Source: Siphonodentalium dalli (taxonomy: Eukaryota > Mollusca > Scaphopoda > Gadilida > Siphonodentaliidae). From it: a stretch of 64,000 nt of DNA. Below the pieces are notes generated by a model. The model saw only the letters and a list, made by a program, of their open reading frames with translations, was not told the origin of the DNA and did not search any database. The translations under genes were made by a program, and so were the position numbers. The stretch's first letter is position 1; each line of letters begins with the position of its first letter. Shown here one piece after another: positions 37,283 to 50,272 of this stretch. Where the stretch lies: the NCBI GenBank assembly GCA_032622095.1, contig CP136065.1, positions 26,297,141 to 26,361,140 on the forward strand, in the 5' to 3' direction.

Positions 37283-37859
37283 TTTCTGACACGGAATGGT
37301 GCGCATGTCCAGTTCACACGTAGGCATAATCGCGGTCACGCACGGCGACACGATGTGTGATTATCATATTCCGTTTTCCCCGGTAATATCGATCGATCAC
37401 AGTCGCTGTTCGAAGCGAATAGGATGGCATCCACTCCCAAAGAATTCGCTACCCGATCGGTACGTCATATCGATCGCTAATCAATAATGGTGCATGTATA
37501 CCACCCGCGTTCTGTGATCACAATAAGAAATTACGTATCGCCGTTTCGCGAACAGATTGCGATATTTAACCTGCGATGACCGATGTCTCGACTGTTATCC
37601 TTCCTGAATCACAAGAGTCTAATACATTATGGGCCAGTAACACACGAGTGTGGTTATAGTTATATTGACATGTTTTTTTTTTGTTTTTTGTTTTTTTCAT
37701 ATTTAGATATATTTTTATTTCAAACTGAAGACACACTAAACTCCAATCAACCAACTATAGGGATGTCTGTATAGATGTACATGCATCTCAGCGAACATAT
37801 CCGATCCGAGACACGCGACAAAACACTCTGATAAATAGAATAGGTTTCAAAATTTAGTA
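37283..37859. other. Intronic, nothing recognised
   Basis: AT-rich with a T-rich stretch near 37673-37705. No exon or element is supported. Confidence 0.4.
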
Positions 37860-39775
37860 TGGATGGTGAGTTATGGGTGGAAACTCTTGGGAAGCGGAGC
37901 AGACCCTGCGACGGTACAGAACATTTTGTCTCGGTCCCGGTTGAACATCACGGATGGAGCAGAGCAAGCCCCATCGACAGTGGGGAAGCTTGGTCCCTCT
38001 CGCCGGTGTACACAATCGGTGGGGCGTCGCGAAATTGCGCGACGGTGTGGCCACTTGGAACCCCACATCGGTTGACATGCTATATATATGTGGAGCGGAG
38101 GAGACCTCCACGATGTTGCGGATAATTGGTCCCCGCCCAGATGAACCCCTTTTGTAGAGCGTCGCTGACTTCCGCGACGGTGTGGACGCTTGGAATTCCG
38201 CCTGGTGGATATGTTAGGTGGAGCGGAGCGGACCTCACTAACGATATATAGGGATGCTTGCCCCGTCACCGGTCAACACACTTGGTGGGGAGGTGCTGAC
38301 ATCGTAGACGATGTAGACTCTTGGGTCCGTTCCTGGTGCTGGACACCCCGAGTGGAGCGGGAGTACAATGTTAACGACACAGCAGCTTGGTCCGCGTCCA
38401 CAGTTGACACTTTGGGTGAGGCGGAACTGACCCCATAGGTGATGCGACAGATTGGACCCTGTACCGGTGGACATCCGGTGGAGCGGGCGGACCATGTCGA
38501 CTTGTCTCCGCTCCGGTGTACATCCGGGTGGAGCGGGCAGACCATGTCGACTGGTCTCCGCTCTCCAATATACATCTGGATGGAGTGGGCGGACCATGTC
38601 GACTGGTCTCCGCTCCGGTGTACATCGGGGTGGAGTGGGCGGACCATGTCGACTGGTTTCCGCTCCGGTCTACATCCGGGTGGAGCGGGCGGACCGTGTC
38701 GACTGGTATCCGCTCTGGTATACATCCGGGTGGAGCGGGCGGACCATGTCTACTGGTCTCCGCTCCGGTGTACATCCGGTGGAGCGGGCAGACCGTGTCG
38801 ACTGGTCTCCGCTCCAGTGTACATCCGGGTGGAACGGGCGTACAATATGGACTGGTCTCGCTCCGGTGTACATCCGGGTGGAGCGGGCGGACCACGTCGA
38901 CTGGTCTCTGCTCCGGTGGACATCCGAGTGGAGCGGGCGGACCATGTCGACTGGTCTCCGCTCCGGTGTACATCCGCTCTGTGTATACATCCGGGTAGAG
39001 ATAGCGGACTGGTCTCCGCTCCGGTGTACATCCGGGTGGAGCGGGCGTACAATATGGATTGGTCTCGCTCCGGTGTACATCCGGGTGGAGCGGGCGGACC
39101 ATGTCGACTGGTCTCCGCACCGGTGGACATCCGGGTGGAGCGGGCGGACCATGTGGACTGGTGTCCGCTCCGGTGTACATCCGGGTGGAGCGGGCGGACA
39201 ATATGGACTGGTCTCGCTCCGGTGTACATCCGGGTGGAGCGGGCGGACAATATGGACTGGTCTCCGCTCCGGTGGACATCCGGGTGGAGCGGGCGGACCA
39301 TGTCGACTGGTCTCCGCTCCGGTGGACATCCGGTTGGAGCGGGCGGACCATGTGGACTGGTCTCCGCTCCGGCGAACATCCGGGTGGAGCGGGCAGACCA
39401 TGTGGACTGGTTTCCGCCCCGTGTACATCCGGGTGGAGCGGGCGGACAATATGGAGTGGTCTCGCTCCGGTGTACATCCGGGTGGAGCGGGCGGACAATA
39501 TGGACTGGTCTCCGCTCCGGTGTACATCCGGGTGGAGCGGGCGGACCATGTCGACTGGTCTCCGCTCCGGTGAACATCCGGGTGGAGCGGGCAGACCACG
39601 TGGACTGGTTTCCGCTCCGGTGCACATCCGGGTGGAGCGGGCGGACAATGTGGACTGGTCTCCGCTCCGGTAGACATTCTGGGTGGAGCGGGCGGACCAT
39701 GTCGACTGGTCTCCGCACCGGTAGACATTATGGGTGGAGCGGGTCGACCTCCTGTAGACATTCTGGGTGACCAAT
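37860..39775. repeat. Minisatellite array C, 50-bp unit (intron 1)
   Basis: The core, about 38455-39740, holds roughly 25 units of 50 bp: CGGTGTACATCCGGGTGGAG, CGGGCGGACCATGTCGACTG, GTCTCCGCTC. The left margin (37860-38440) carries decayed relatives with wider spacing. Each unit pairs GGAGCGG with CCGCTCC and GGACC with GGTCT around a GTCGAC core, so it can form a stem-loop. Since 50 is not a multiple of 3, consecutive units read in successive frames. Both strands still stay open for hundreds of codons (up to 494 on minus and 443 on plus) because the unit has almost no stop in any frame. GC content is far above the surroundings. I regard it as non-coding. Confidence 0.93.
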
Positions 39776-41530
39776 GCTCTTTGAATCCTCCATTCCGATC
39801 GATTGAGGTCATCGTCAGGATTTCGCGACGGAGGCTTCGGTATCGGCCAACTCACTATCGATTTGCTGTTAATTCCGAGACGTGCGTTCGTGTATTGACA
39901 CTATTAAGATCTTTATGAGCAAAATTGATCAGGTCTTATCCCATTCCGTACCAAGCGCAAATTGCAAGATATGCCACGGGATGGGAATTACCCGATATCG
40001 ACGCCACCGCTCTGTCGCTTTGTATCAATTACACGAACACCATAACAGTGTACAATTCCAGGCACAGATGCCGACCTGTACACGAAATTGAACAAAAGGA
40101 ACATATATGTGTTTCTCCTTCCATACGTTTTGTTATAATATACCGTCCGATATGACACACGTGCATATACATGTAAAACTAATGTACCTATTTGCCATGT
40201 ATGTATGGCTTTCGTCCAGTTAACTGTTCAGGCAGCTCGTGACTTATAACAAACTGCAACTGCTAACGTGACCGTAAAGCTTGTGAGCGACCAGACCATA
40301 ACATGGTTTATTGTTGTGAGAGAATTGTACATGTATTTCAATCATAGGTAAAATGAACACATTTTGCATGAACACGTTCTCATTTCTTATATGATCACGT
40401 ATCGATCAGAATAGTACATTGAAATGTCCATCAACTCAGATCAAGCTAGAAGTGTAGCTAGAAATTGACATATATATGTGTGTGTGTCGCCCGGAGCAAG
40501 AACTTGTGTGACTTACAATTTCTTGGTTAGCATTATGGAACCCTGTCCAATGTGTATGTTTGAGAAATCAGATGGGTAGTAAAATTTCCCACCTCGTGGT
40601 TTTCCGGATAAAATCTGCCATTTCTATAATAGAAGATATTCTAAGAATTGAACCACGGCTCTGCGAGCAGAGAGTGGTACGTGTATGTATATGGGCGGTG
40701 GAAACACACGCTGCTCGCGAGCGAAAGTATGTAGATTGTGCGCAAGAAAACACCACGTGTCCAATCGATTTGCCATGAGCTTGATGAGAATTAGGGATGT
40801 ACTGAAATGTGAAAGAAACACCAGATATATGCCGAGCTATCGCGACACGTTTCCATGTGTGCGTTTTTGCGCCGAGCCCGATGGCGCGCCATAAAAATTA
40901 GAAGTATTTCATGAATTTTTCGCGGAAGAGAAATTTGTTGGCAATATGTCTCACGTTACCACTCGTAACAACATAATTGTTCGTATCGTCCATAACTGAT
41001 GCAAAGAGTGGTTAATAATTAATCATTCCCAATTCCCTCGCGCCAAAACATCTGTGTTGATTTTACGGAACATATATATTGACAACTTTCCGCGCTGCTA
41101 ATAATTCCTGTTGCGTAATGGGCTTTACCGCGAACCGGTCACGCTGATAAAGAAATCCTTTGAGGGCCACAATCGCTGTTTATGTTAAACAAAGGCGAGG
41201 TTTTGGGATGTAAAAGCAACTGTGGCTATGGTTATATCTTCCCATGCTTATCAGTTGGTCATTGTTTACAACGGCCAGGCCAACTCAAAGTTCACCCTTC
41301 AACACCAACGTCGCACTACATAATAGTCACATTTATTCATAGTATAAATACACACTGCCTAATTAAGACGATATGAATGCATTATATCAACGGTACACAC
41401 AATACAAAAAGGAATCTTTCAACAAGTACATATACATGTAGTAATCAATGTTGGTATTTTTTTTATCCTAAAACGGAACCCATTTTTTTTCAAGATTACA
41501 ATTTTAAACATGTTGTTACATAAACAAAAT
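39776..41530. other. Intronic, nothing recognised
   Basis: AT-rich sequence with short frames only and no repeat match that I can see within the window. Confidence 0.4.
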
Positions 41531-41660
41531 CCTAAAATCGCAATCCAGGGACGTGGGAAATTAATCTGTATGTACATGTATAATCAGAACAAAGTCAACA
41601 TACATTTGGTCGGAAACTGTCCTGTTAATAAATAATAACCAACAACAAGAAATACTTGTG
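41531..41660. repeat. Dispersed repeat D, copy 1
   Basis: Shares GCAATCCAGGGACGTGG and, at its right end, TTGGTCGGAAACTGTCCTGT followed by TAATAAATAATAA with copy 2. Copy 1 is short; the middle present in copy 2 is absent. The TAATAAATAATAA tail suggests the 3' end of a SINE or LINE, but this is not proven. Confidence 0.65.
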
Positions 41661-42244
41661 TAAAAACAGCGTTCTTATTATACAGCTTTCTGCTGCGGTA
41701 ATATGAATGAACGAAAATGGCCGTAAACTATGCATGCCTTCTATAGTGGGTTCTTAATATATAAGTTAGCTGTTTTAGACTTGTGCACGTGGAATCAAAT
41801 CCTTACAAAAAATGGTTGTCGCTGTTCAAAGCTCCATGGAATTGGACATTATGCTTCCTTGTCGACCATATATATAAGTATGTCGCTGATCGCCTGAATT
41901 GCCATATCTAAACATCGTGCACATTGTTTTGTATATATGATGTCAGCCCGTAAATTTGAAAAGGACCCGCCAATTTGGTAACTAAATAGTGTGCCATATT
42001 AATTACTGCGTAATAAGCTGTTCAATGCTGTGCATGAACGCCAGTCATTCTTTGAAGAACAAAGTAACATTAGGTCTATTGAGAGCAGATAAATGCAACG
42101 AAATCGTAACATACCACAACCAGAATGCAGAATATACAATTCGATCATTTTTGTTTATCATGGGCTTCATATAATTGAGAAATGGCAACAGATGCAGAAC
42201 TCCCAGAGACGAAATGTGTAAACAGATGAATTGAACAAAACTAA

Positions 42245-42700
42245 TAAAATTGCAATCCAGGGACGTGGCAAGATGTCCCCGCTGGGAATTTCCAGCTGCA
42301 ACCCCTCCTAAACAATACCGAAATTTCCAAGTCGGAGCAATTCTATTTGCATTCACTCTTCGTTGGGCTGGAAATTTCCAACAGATATATACAACTGAAA
42401 CTTTCAAACTGGTGGAAATTTCCAACCTAACACCCATATGGTTGTATGATTCCAACTGACTGTCATTTCAGTACAAATATTTGAGAAATATTAGAAAAAT
42501 ATTCCACTTTTGGTCTACAAACAAAACATTTCACACAAATACTGGTTGGAAAAATTAAACTGCATGTTTGGTCGGAAACTGTCCTGTTAATAAATAATAA
42601 TCACCAAAAAAGAAAGTCTTGACATCGTTATCGAATTGGCCAACACGCATCCACATTTCGCCACATCTATACATGTATAATACATGTAATTTGTGTATGC
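42245..42700. repeat. Dispersed repeat D, copy 2 (longest)
   Basis: Begins with GCAATCCAGGGACGTGG and continues through TTGGTCGGAAACTGTCCTGT and TAATAAATAATAA near 42570-42600. A segment with CACATTTCGCCAC and ACATGTATAATACATGTAAT follows. The left end is shared with copy 1 and the right end with copy 3. The interior has several GGAAATTTCC words, described separately. No coding capacity. Confidence 0.68.
42284..42423. promoter_or_regulatory. Cluster of NF-kB-like palindromes
   Basis: GGGAATTTCC at 42284-42293, GAAATTTCC at 42320-42328, GGAAATTTCC at 42370-42379 and GGAAATTTCC at 42414-42423. These match the Rel/NF-kB consensus GGGRNWYYCC well or nearly. Four in 140 bp is dense, but they sit inside a repeat and may reflect internal duplication, not regulation. 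Confidence 0.3.
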
Positions 42701-43424
42701 ATAATGTCGTGTCAGACATAAACTGTTCAATAGGTTTGTTTGTTTGTTTGTTTTTTGCACACCCATTTGTTTAGTTCTGTGAAATACGGCAACATTCAGA
42801 AGATTTCAAATCATTCAGTAACAAATTTGTTATTGTCGTCGAGCAATAAAAATCGATTACGTCAACAACGTCATTGTGCGACGTCACATTTAAAGTAATA
42901 TGAAACACCCCGGTAGGGTGATCAAATAGAAATGGAGAAAATCTTGCTCAAAGTAGTATTTAAAAAAAATATTATATCCAAATAGACAACAAACACCACC
43001 ATTCTTATATATTAATTAAATGGAGTTACTCTCGATGGCGAAATCATTTTCGTTAGCTTATCGCATAAATATTTACAATTGCGCGTAGTTCAGACGATGT
43101 TTTCTATGGAATGGTAAGGTCGATTTGTTTGAAATTTTCGGCGATGTTACCATAATGCTACATGTATATTCCTCCAGTTGTCATAGTGCCTGAATACTAG
43201 TTTCACGCACCCGAATAAGAACATAATATGTCTTTAATAGAAATATTCTTCACTAAATTGTGAGATATACATGTAGTCTATACACACATTTGTTCAATTA
43301 AAGAAAGCAGTATCGACCTATATTTCAGTATACAATATTCAGAATGCGCAATAAACAAAGTACAACACAACTGTGTGAACATGTTAATGTTATGCACGCG
43401 TTTGTCGTGTCCGTGGCAAAATTC

Positions 43425-43426
<2 letters not shown>

Positions 43427-43457
<31 letters not shown>
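43427..43457. repeat. (AT)n microsatellite
   Basis: Fifteen or more consecutive AT dinucleotides in intron 1. Confidence 0.95.
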
Positions 43458-43460
<3 letters not shown>

Positions 43461-43562
43461 GTTCTCGTTTTACCATTGCGTCACTACGAACTCGTGCAAT
43501 AACGTTAACCAGTTCGCACACTTGAATCGTTCTATATATGTCTGTTACATTGAAACATTTTA

Positions 43563-43660
43563 AACTGTCCTGTTAATAAATAATAACCCCCAAAAAGGAA
43601 AGCCTCGACATCCACATTTCGCCACCTCTTTACATGTATAATTCATGTAATTTGTAAGTA
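43563..43660. repeat. Dispersed repeat D, copy 3
   Basis: About 100 bp match the right part of copy 2: AACTGTCCTGTTAATAAATA, then AAAGGAAAGCCTCGACATCC, CACATTTCGCCAC and ACATGTATAATTCATGTAAT. The copy-2 stretch around 42630-42650 is missing here. Confidence 0.65.
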
Positions 43661-44989
43661 TGTACACGTACTTCATTCACAAAACTGTATGCATACTATT
43701 AATAACTGCGAAAGACAATCAGTCGCTGTACTGTTGACTTTCCAACATGTAGTATTTAAAAGCATGTATTGCAATCGCCTGCAAGCAGTATGTCTCAATG
43801 AAATTTTAGTCGACTTTGTATCATAAAATCCGACCCATAGAGGGGCCCGAAGTGTACAAAGGGTCTAGAATTTCAAGAGCGATGAAAGCGACGCCATCAT
43901 CCAAGAGTTAATTTAGCGAAATAACTCGACTGGAGCCTGCGTCAAAACAACGTGTTTGTGCCATTGGCAGTTATTTGTGTCACCCAAGAGAGCGAAATGC
44001 GATACCCCTCATAGGCAATTACGAAACGCAAACGCGCCGAACGGAAAGATATGTCGACCAACATAATGGGAATTTGTATGTATGTTTGCGTGCCGAGTCG
44101 AGGTTTATTGTATTCATCTGGAGAATGGACCCGGTGTGGTGCGTGTGCCGACGCCGACGATACTTGGATGTTTGGCGCTGGTGCGTGACATATACTTGAT
44201 GTATTGTTTAAATCGAACTTCCCTGGTGTGAATCATCCATCAAAAATAACCGTTTCCATGGTTATCACTTGCCATACGGCTCTCACTCTGACTGGGGTGA
44301 GCTGTTATTAACAAGAATTATACGACTATATAAGTTCTGTCACTGGCACAGCATATTGGTGATATAGTCGAAGATACAATCCCAGTTGTTGGCCCCCCTC
44401 TTTGTCGAGATTGTCTCCACCGCGATGCAATTCATGTGTCGCCACTTATCGGCCGGATGTCATCACATCAAACCTCACCTAATGAGTTTAGACATGTATT
44501 TTGATGTACTAAAGTTACCACGTTAACAACAACAGAGAAGCCATTCCACAACATATGTGCATGTCCGCTATAACCTACAAGTATATCGGGTATCGAAATC
44601 ATATTTATTTGCAATGCGCAGCTTACCCAGCCACATACATGATATCCGTCAATGACTCGCCACACATGAGTAACTGCACGTATGTCAGTAAGCAAGGTGA
44701 CAGTATAATGCTGGTTAATAACCATAACGCATTTATTGCGCCGACAAAAATGTCACCCATTCGCATTTCTGAAATGGTCAGCTATATATGTGTCACCGCT
44801 GCACATTTCTAACAAGAAAACCACAGTTAGAAAATGTTAACGCCCTCAAGATAATATTATTAGGCATATATAAAATATAGTGGAGAATAATAATCAGGCC
44901 AAAATTGTCGATCTTCGTTGCATGGTTCAAGTACGCAAATACTGAGTACGTTTTAATCACATTTAATCCTTCACCTCATGCGACAGGGT
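43661..44989. other. Intronic, nothing recognised
   Basis: About 1.3 kb without an identifiable element; frames up to 85 codons only. Confidence 0.4.
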
Positions 44990-47175
44990 CAGATTATGTT
45001 TTCCAATAACAGAACGTAATAAAAACATTAATCGAAAACTTTCTTGTCTTTATACATGTACCTCTTTCTGCTTATTTTTAACTCCCATCCACAGTTTGAC
45101 GATTGCTATTTTGATTTCTAACTCGCACCCCAGTCGGGCAAATATTCTATTGATTACTAGCTACCAGGCTAGGTATAGGGCGAATGTTCTGTTGATTTCT
45201 AAATAACAATCTCGGTTGGGCGAATTTTCTATTGATTTCGAACCCCCACCCCAGTCGGACGAATTTTCTATTGTCGGGCGATAGGGTCTGTTGATATCTA
45301 GCTCCTTTCATGGGTCTGGCGAATGTTATGTTGATATCAAACTCCGACCTGCCATCAGTCGGGCGAATGTTCTGTTGACATCTAACTCCGCGCTCGGTCT
45401 GGCGAATGTTGTGTTGATTTATAAGCCTCGGTCCGGCGAAAGTTGTTTAAGTCTCTCACCCCCACCTCCAGTCGGGCGAATATTCTGTTGATATCAAACT
45501 CCCACTCAGTCGGTCGAATATTCTGTTGATATCTAACTCCCATCACAGTCGGGCGAATGTTTTGTTGATATCTAACTCCCACCCCAGTCGGGCGAATGTT
45601 CTGTTTATATCTAACTCCCACTCCATTCGGGCGAATGTTCTGTTGATATCTAACTCCCACTCCATTCGGGCGAACATTCTGTTGATATCTAACTCCCATC
45701 CCAGTCGGGCGAATATTCTGTTGATAACTAACTCCCACCCAGTCGGGCGAATGTTCTGTTGATATCTAACTCCCACCGCAGTCGGACGAATATTCTGTTG
45801 ATATCTAACTCCCACCGCAGTCGGGCGAATGTTCTGTTGCTATCTAAATCCCACCAAGTCGGGCGAATGTTCTGTTGATATATATCTCCCATCCAGTCGG
45901 GCGAATGTTCTGTTGCTATCTAAATCCCACTCAGTCGGGTGAATATTATGTTGATAACTAACTCCCACTCCATTCGGGCGAATATTCTTCTGATATCTAA
46001 CTCCCACCCAGTCGGTGCGAACGTTCCGTTGCTATCTAAATCCCACTCAGTCGGGCGAATGTTCTGTTGATATATAACTCTCACCCAGTCGGGCGAATGT
46101 TCTGTTGATATCTAACTCCCACCCAGTCGGGCTAATGTTCTGTTGATATCTAACTCCCACCCAGTCGGGCGAATGTTCTGTTGATATCTAACTCCCACCC
46201 AGTCGGGCGAATGTTCTGTTGATATCTAACTCCCACCTAGTCGGGCGAATGTTCTGTTGATATCTAACTCCCACCCAGTTGGGCGAATGTTCTGTTGATA
46301 TCTGACTCCCACCGCAGTCGGGCGAATGTTCTGTTGATATCTAACTCCCACCCAGTCGGGCGAATGTTCTGTTGATATATAACTCCCACCCAGTCGGGCG
46401 AATGTTCTGTCGATATCTGACTCCCACCCCAGTCGGGCGAATGTTCTGTTGATATCTAACTCCCACCCAGTCGGTGCGAACGTTCTGTTGCTATCTAAAT
46501 CCCACTCAGTCGGGCGAATGTTCTGTTGATATATAACTCTCACACAGTCGGGCGAATGTTTTGTTGATATCTAACTCCCACCCAGTCGGGCGAATGTTCT
46601 GTTGATATCTGACTCCCACCGCAGTCGGGCGAATGTTCTGTTGATATCTAACTCCCACCGCAGTCGGGCAAATGTTCTGTTGATATCTAACTCCAACCCA
46701 GTCGGGCGAATATTCTGTTGATATCTAACTCCCACCCAGTCGGGTGAATGTTCTGTTGATATCTAACTCCCACCCCAGTCGGGCGAATATTCTGTTGATG
46801 CCTAACTCCCACCCCAGTCGGGCGAATGTGCTGTTAGTATCTAACTCCCACTCCATTCGGGCGAATATTATGTTGATATCCAACACCCAATACCAGACTG
46901 GCGAATGTGCTGTTGATATCTAACTCCAATCCTCGGTCGGGCGAAAGTTGTATATATCTATAACCCCACCTCCAGTCAGGCGAATGTTCTGCTGATTTCT
47001 ATCTCCAATCCCCAGTCGGGCGATTGTGTTGATTTTACAATATAACCCAACATTTGGGCGAATGTTGTGTTGATTTACAATACACCCATGCACATTGGGC
47101 GAATGTTGTGTTGATTTACAATACACTCACAGTCGGGCGGATGTTGTGTTGATATCTAACTCACACTTGAGATGG
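44990..47175. repeat. Minisatellite array D, 38/39-bp unit (intron 1)
   Basis: Consensus unit GTTCTGTTGATATCTAACTC followed by CCACCCAGTCGGGCGAAT, 38 bp, or 39 bp when CCACCC becomes CCACCCC. The core, about 45470-46860, has some 36 nearly regular units. Margins at 44990-45470 and 46860-47175 have variant units, and scattered GTTCGCCCGA and GATCTGCTGAT words continue to about 47860. In the 39-bp stretches a minus frame reads a 13-residue repeat (VGVRYQQNIRPTG). A variant block starting CTATCTAAATCCCACTCAGT recurs at 45.91, 46.03 and 46.49 kb, showing higher-order structure. I consider it non-coding. Confidence 0.93.
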
Positions 47176-47860
47176 TGCGAACGATCTGTCTGGACATGGA
47201 TCAGTCATTTCATCATATTTACTATAGTGGAAGACCGTTCGACTTCTATCTCTTATATATATATGCAATCGGTCCATCAATATGTTTCCTTTTGGCTCAC
47301 CGCGACAGTCGCATGAACGATTTATCGGCGCATAACTGTGTCGGTCTGGTTCACATTTACAGGCGAACAATATTTTATCACACAACTACGATTGCTTAGC
47401 TTTATATATATATACGGAATAGCGAACGAGTTATTGACCTCACACTCACATTTGCGACCTACTATCGGGCAAACGATGTTTGGTGAGGGAGTCGGTCTGT
47501 CATATAGTAGCGTTCGACCAAACAGTAGACGTCAGTTTGTATTCCCAAAATCGTTCGCCCGACTTGAGCTGTGAGTTAAAAATCACCATATTGTTCGACC
47601 GATTTTCGTTTTGAGCTAGAAGACAACAGTTCTTTCGCCCGACCGTATATAGGCCAAATTGCAAATATGAGCTATGAATCTGATGGATATGGGCATACCA
47701 TCATTTCCTTATGGTGGAGCGAACTGCGAACAATCTGCTGACTGGCAACTGACGTATAATATTAGGTGAACGACCTGCTGATTTCTAACTGACTACTGAA
47801 TTCGGGCGAACGATTCAATCGCTCATGACTGAAATGAGCATGGTTTAATGTGTACCGGTA

Positions 47861-50160
47861 CCAACATTTAATGGTGAATTATGCGAATGATCTGCTAGTT
47901 GGTTTAAACATATTTATTCGCCATATATGCATATAGATATTTACAATCGGCAACGGGATTGAAGAACAAGTTCGGGCCACTTATATGCTACTTCTCTCCC
48001 GATCACCAGACACTCAAGTGAAGAAAAAAATTGCTAACTCATATCCGCAGTCGAGCGACGGAACTACCAATAACTATATATATACATGCAATCCATATAT
48101 ATACGATTATAGTTGGCCGAATACGAGGTCACGCAAGCGAACAGTGTGATGATCACCAACTCAAATATATGCGACATGACCGAGTCATAAATCCAGATTA
48201 CGGAACAGACAGACGGACGGACGATCTGCTGATATGTAACTGATACATGTTATCAGGAAAATGATATGTCGATACCTAAGTCGCACACGTTGTGCTGCGA
48301 TCGATCCAGCCTTGTGTAGTCTACTTATTGTTATACTCATGCATATTTCCACTATTGTGCAGCCTATTCGCGGTTATACTCATGTATGCTCGACTGTTGT
48401 CGATAGATGACTAGTGTCTTAAGATACGCGAACGCTCAACCGATTGGTTAGTTCAACACAGTGTGGGGCGAACGGTCGGGCGACAAACAACCCATAACAA
48501 CTGACAGGGGAACGATTAAAACAAATCAGCGTCGAGTGCATCGCCCAAGCTCATTTAAACTCGCGATAGTCAACTCCGTGCCATGGCGAACATTGCAAGA
48601 CACTTACAACATATATACATATGAATCCTTGAATTATGCCGATACCAAAGAAGTGGCAAAATTAACACAGAAATAAGGAATGCGATTTCCTACCAACACT
48701 TATCTGTGAGTCTGATCGAGCTAACAAGTTCGCAAGAAACAAAATTGAATTACGACAGAGAGGTTTTGTTCGCCGACACTGAACAACTCACACCTGCATA
48801 CTGTCGTCCAACTTCTCAGTTGCCAATTTAGTGCGACGTCGTAGGGGAAAGATTAGCATCGAAAGGGAAATAACTTGTATTGCCATGCAAACGGTTTAAC
48901 GTCACAGTATCACTTTAATTCGTCGTGGGGTTACGTTGTGGAATCTACATGGTTGTGGATACAAGACTATTTCTGGAACAATCAGTGTTGGGCGATCGCA
49001 ACAAATAGTCGGAATAGTCGTGCGCACTAAACAAATTATGAATGTACTTTTGACATCGACCGTATGTTGAACATGGTCTCAATAGGGTGTATAGTTATAC
49101 GAGTGCATACACATCAAAACTAGATAACTTCACGGAACTGCCAAGATTATAGTCATTCGTCGTGCATACATAATGAGATTCTTATCGGTGCGCGGCCGAC
49201 AAATGTGAGCGATACAAGGAGCGATCGACCAGCAATCGCATATACAATGGTTAACTATACCGATCGTGTGGAGCTAATAGCCTTGTGGATAACAATACAT
49301 GTATGTGTGAGATTTCGGCGTGTGTCTTGTCGAACAAAGGAAGCATTGCAGCTGTTATGTTTTCGGATCAATGTCGCCGGCGAACCGGGCGTGTATCGTT
49401 AGAGATCGGCTAATCCCGTTCAGCCGGCGTGATGACGCCATGGAAACGATCGCTAAGACGATTTGCCATCTATTTACGAGAATGGAGTTGGATCGTCGTG
49501 TACACCGTGTATGCCCATGCGGTTAGAGTGATACCACCAGCTGGGTCCGATTAATCTACAATAATATACTCGAGTGCGCGCGTATATGTACATGGGTGGC
49601 TGCGTGCGAATTGAATGTATATATATGTTTGAATGTGTGATAGGGCGGATATATATTGCTCGCCGATGACGTGCTGGGAAGCGGCTTATCGCAAGCGGAT
49701 GAAGGCAATTAACGGCTATCACTCGATAATCCTTCATCTGAACAGTTAGGTTCTCAGTCTCGATCGATGTCATGTGTTCTTTGCTTTAAATCTCCGGTGA
49801 AAAAATATTGATGGGATTCTTAAGAAATAATTCCCCATGAAGTCGACGGTGTGTTTCAAAGTATCGATTTTAAGTCGTGATCGGTATATAAACAAAAAAA
49901 TAAGTCGATATTATAGTACATCATTATGCCGAAAACATGCATGTGCGTGTACGACACGAAATGAGAATCGAATGTAGCCAGGAATATATTTGTTATCATC
50001 TGGAACTGCATGGAAGGAAATACCTTAAAATTTTGATTTGAAAATTTTTGACTTGTTCACTGACTCAATATGATGTGTTCACTGCGTGACAAATTAATAT
50101 TTCTGATCGAAAAGGCCATGTTACGATCGCGGAATGTAACGCTGAGATGTGCTTCTACTA
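47861..50160. other. Intronic, nothing recognised
   Basis: About 2.3 kb. A few GCGAACG and CGGGCGA words still echo array D up to about 48.5 kb. No exon, element or RNA gene is supported. Confidence 0.4.
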
Positions 50161-50272
50161 AGATCAAGCTTGAAAATCGGTCACACTTTTCGCCCATGTT
50201 GGGGTTGGAACCCGCGTCTAGTCCCGACTGCGACGGTGGTGTCAGCGACCTAACCGCTCAGACCTCGTGTGG
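50161..50272 (-). repeat. tRNA-derived SINE, copy with A and B boxes
   Basis: On the minus strand the head reads GAGCGGTTAGGTCGC (A-box region, about 50245-50259), and 30-40 nt later GGGTTCCAACCCC (B-box, 50201-50213). A short extra stretch between them resembles a class II tRNA variable arm. This is the layout of a Ser- or Leu-type tRNA promoter. It then runs into a non-tRNA body (CAACATGGGCGAAAAGTGTG, GACCGATTTTCAAGC). The acceptor stem does not close, so it is a SINE and not a tRNA gene. The body is shared with the copy at 52925-53021. Confidence 0.8.

Noticed and set aside
38371-39855. 494-codon minus and 443-codon plus open frames
   Set aside because: Both lie on the same 50-bp tandem array and overlap each other. 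The unit lacks stops in most frames, so length is not evidence of coding.
45382-46543. Minus-strand frames with a 13-residue repeat (VGVRYQQNIRPTG)
   Set aside because: Explained by the 39-bp units; the frame breaks wherever a 38-bp unit occurs.
50161-50272. Functional tRNA gene on the minus strand
   Set aside because: A and B boxes are present, but the acceptor stem does not pair and the sequence runs into a repeated non-tRNA body; SINE is the better call.
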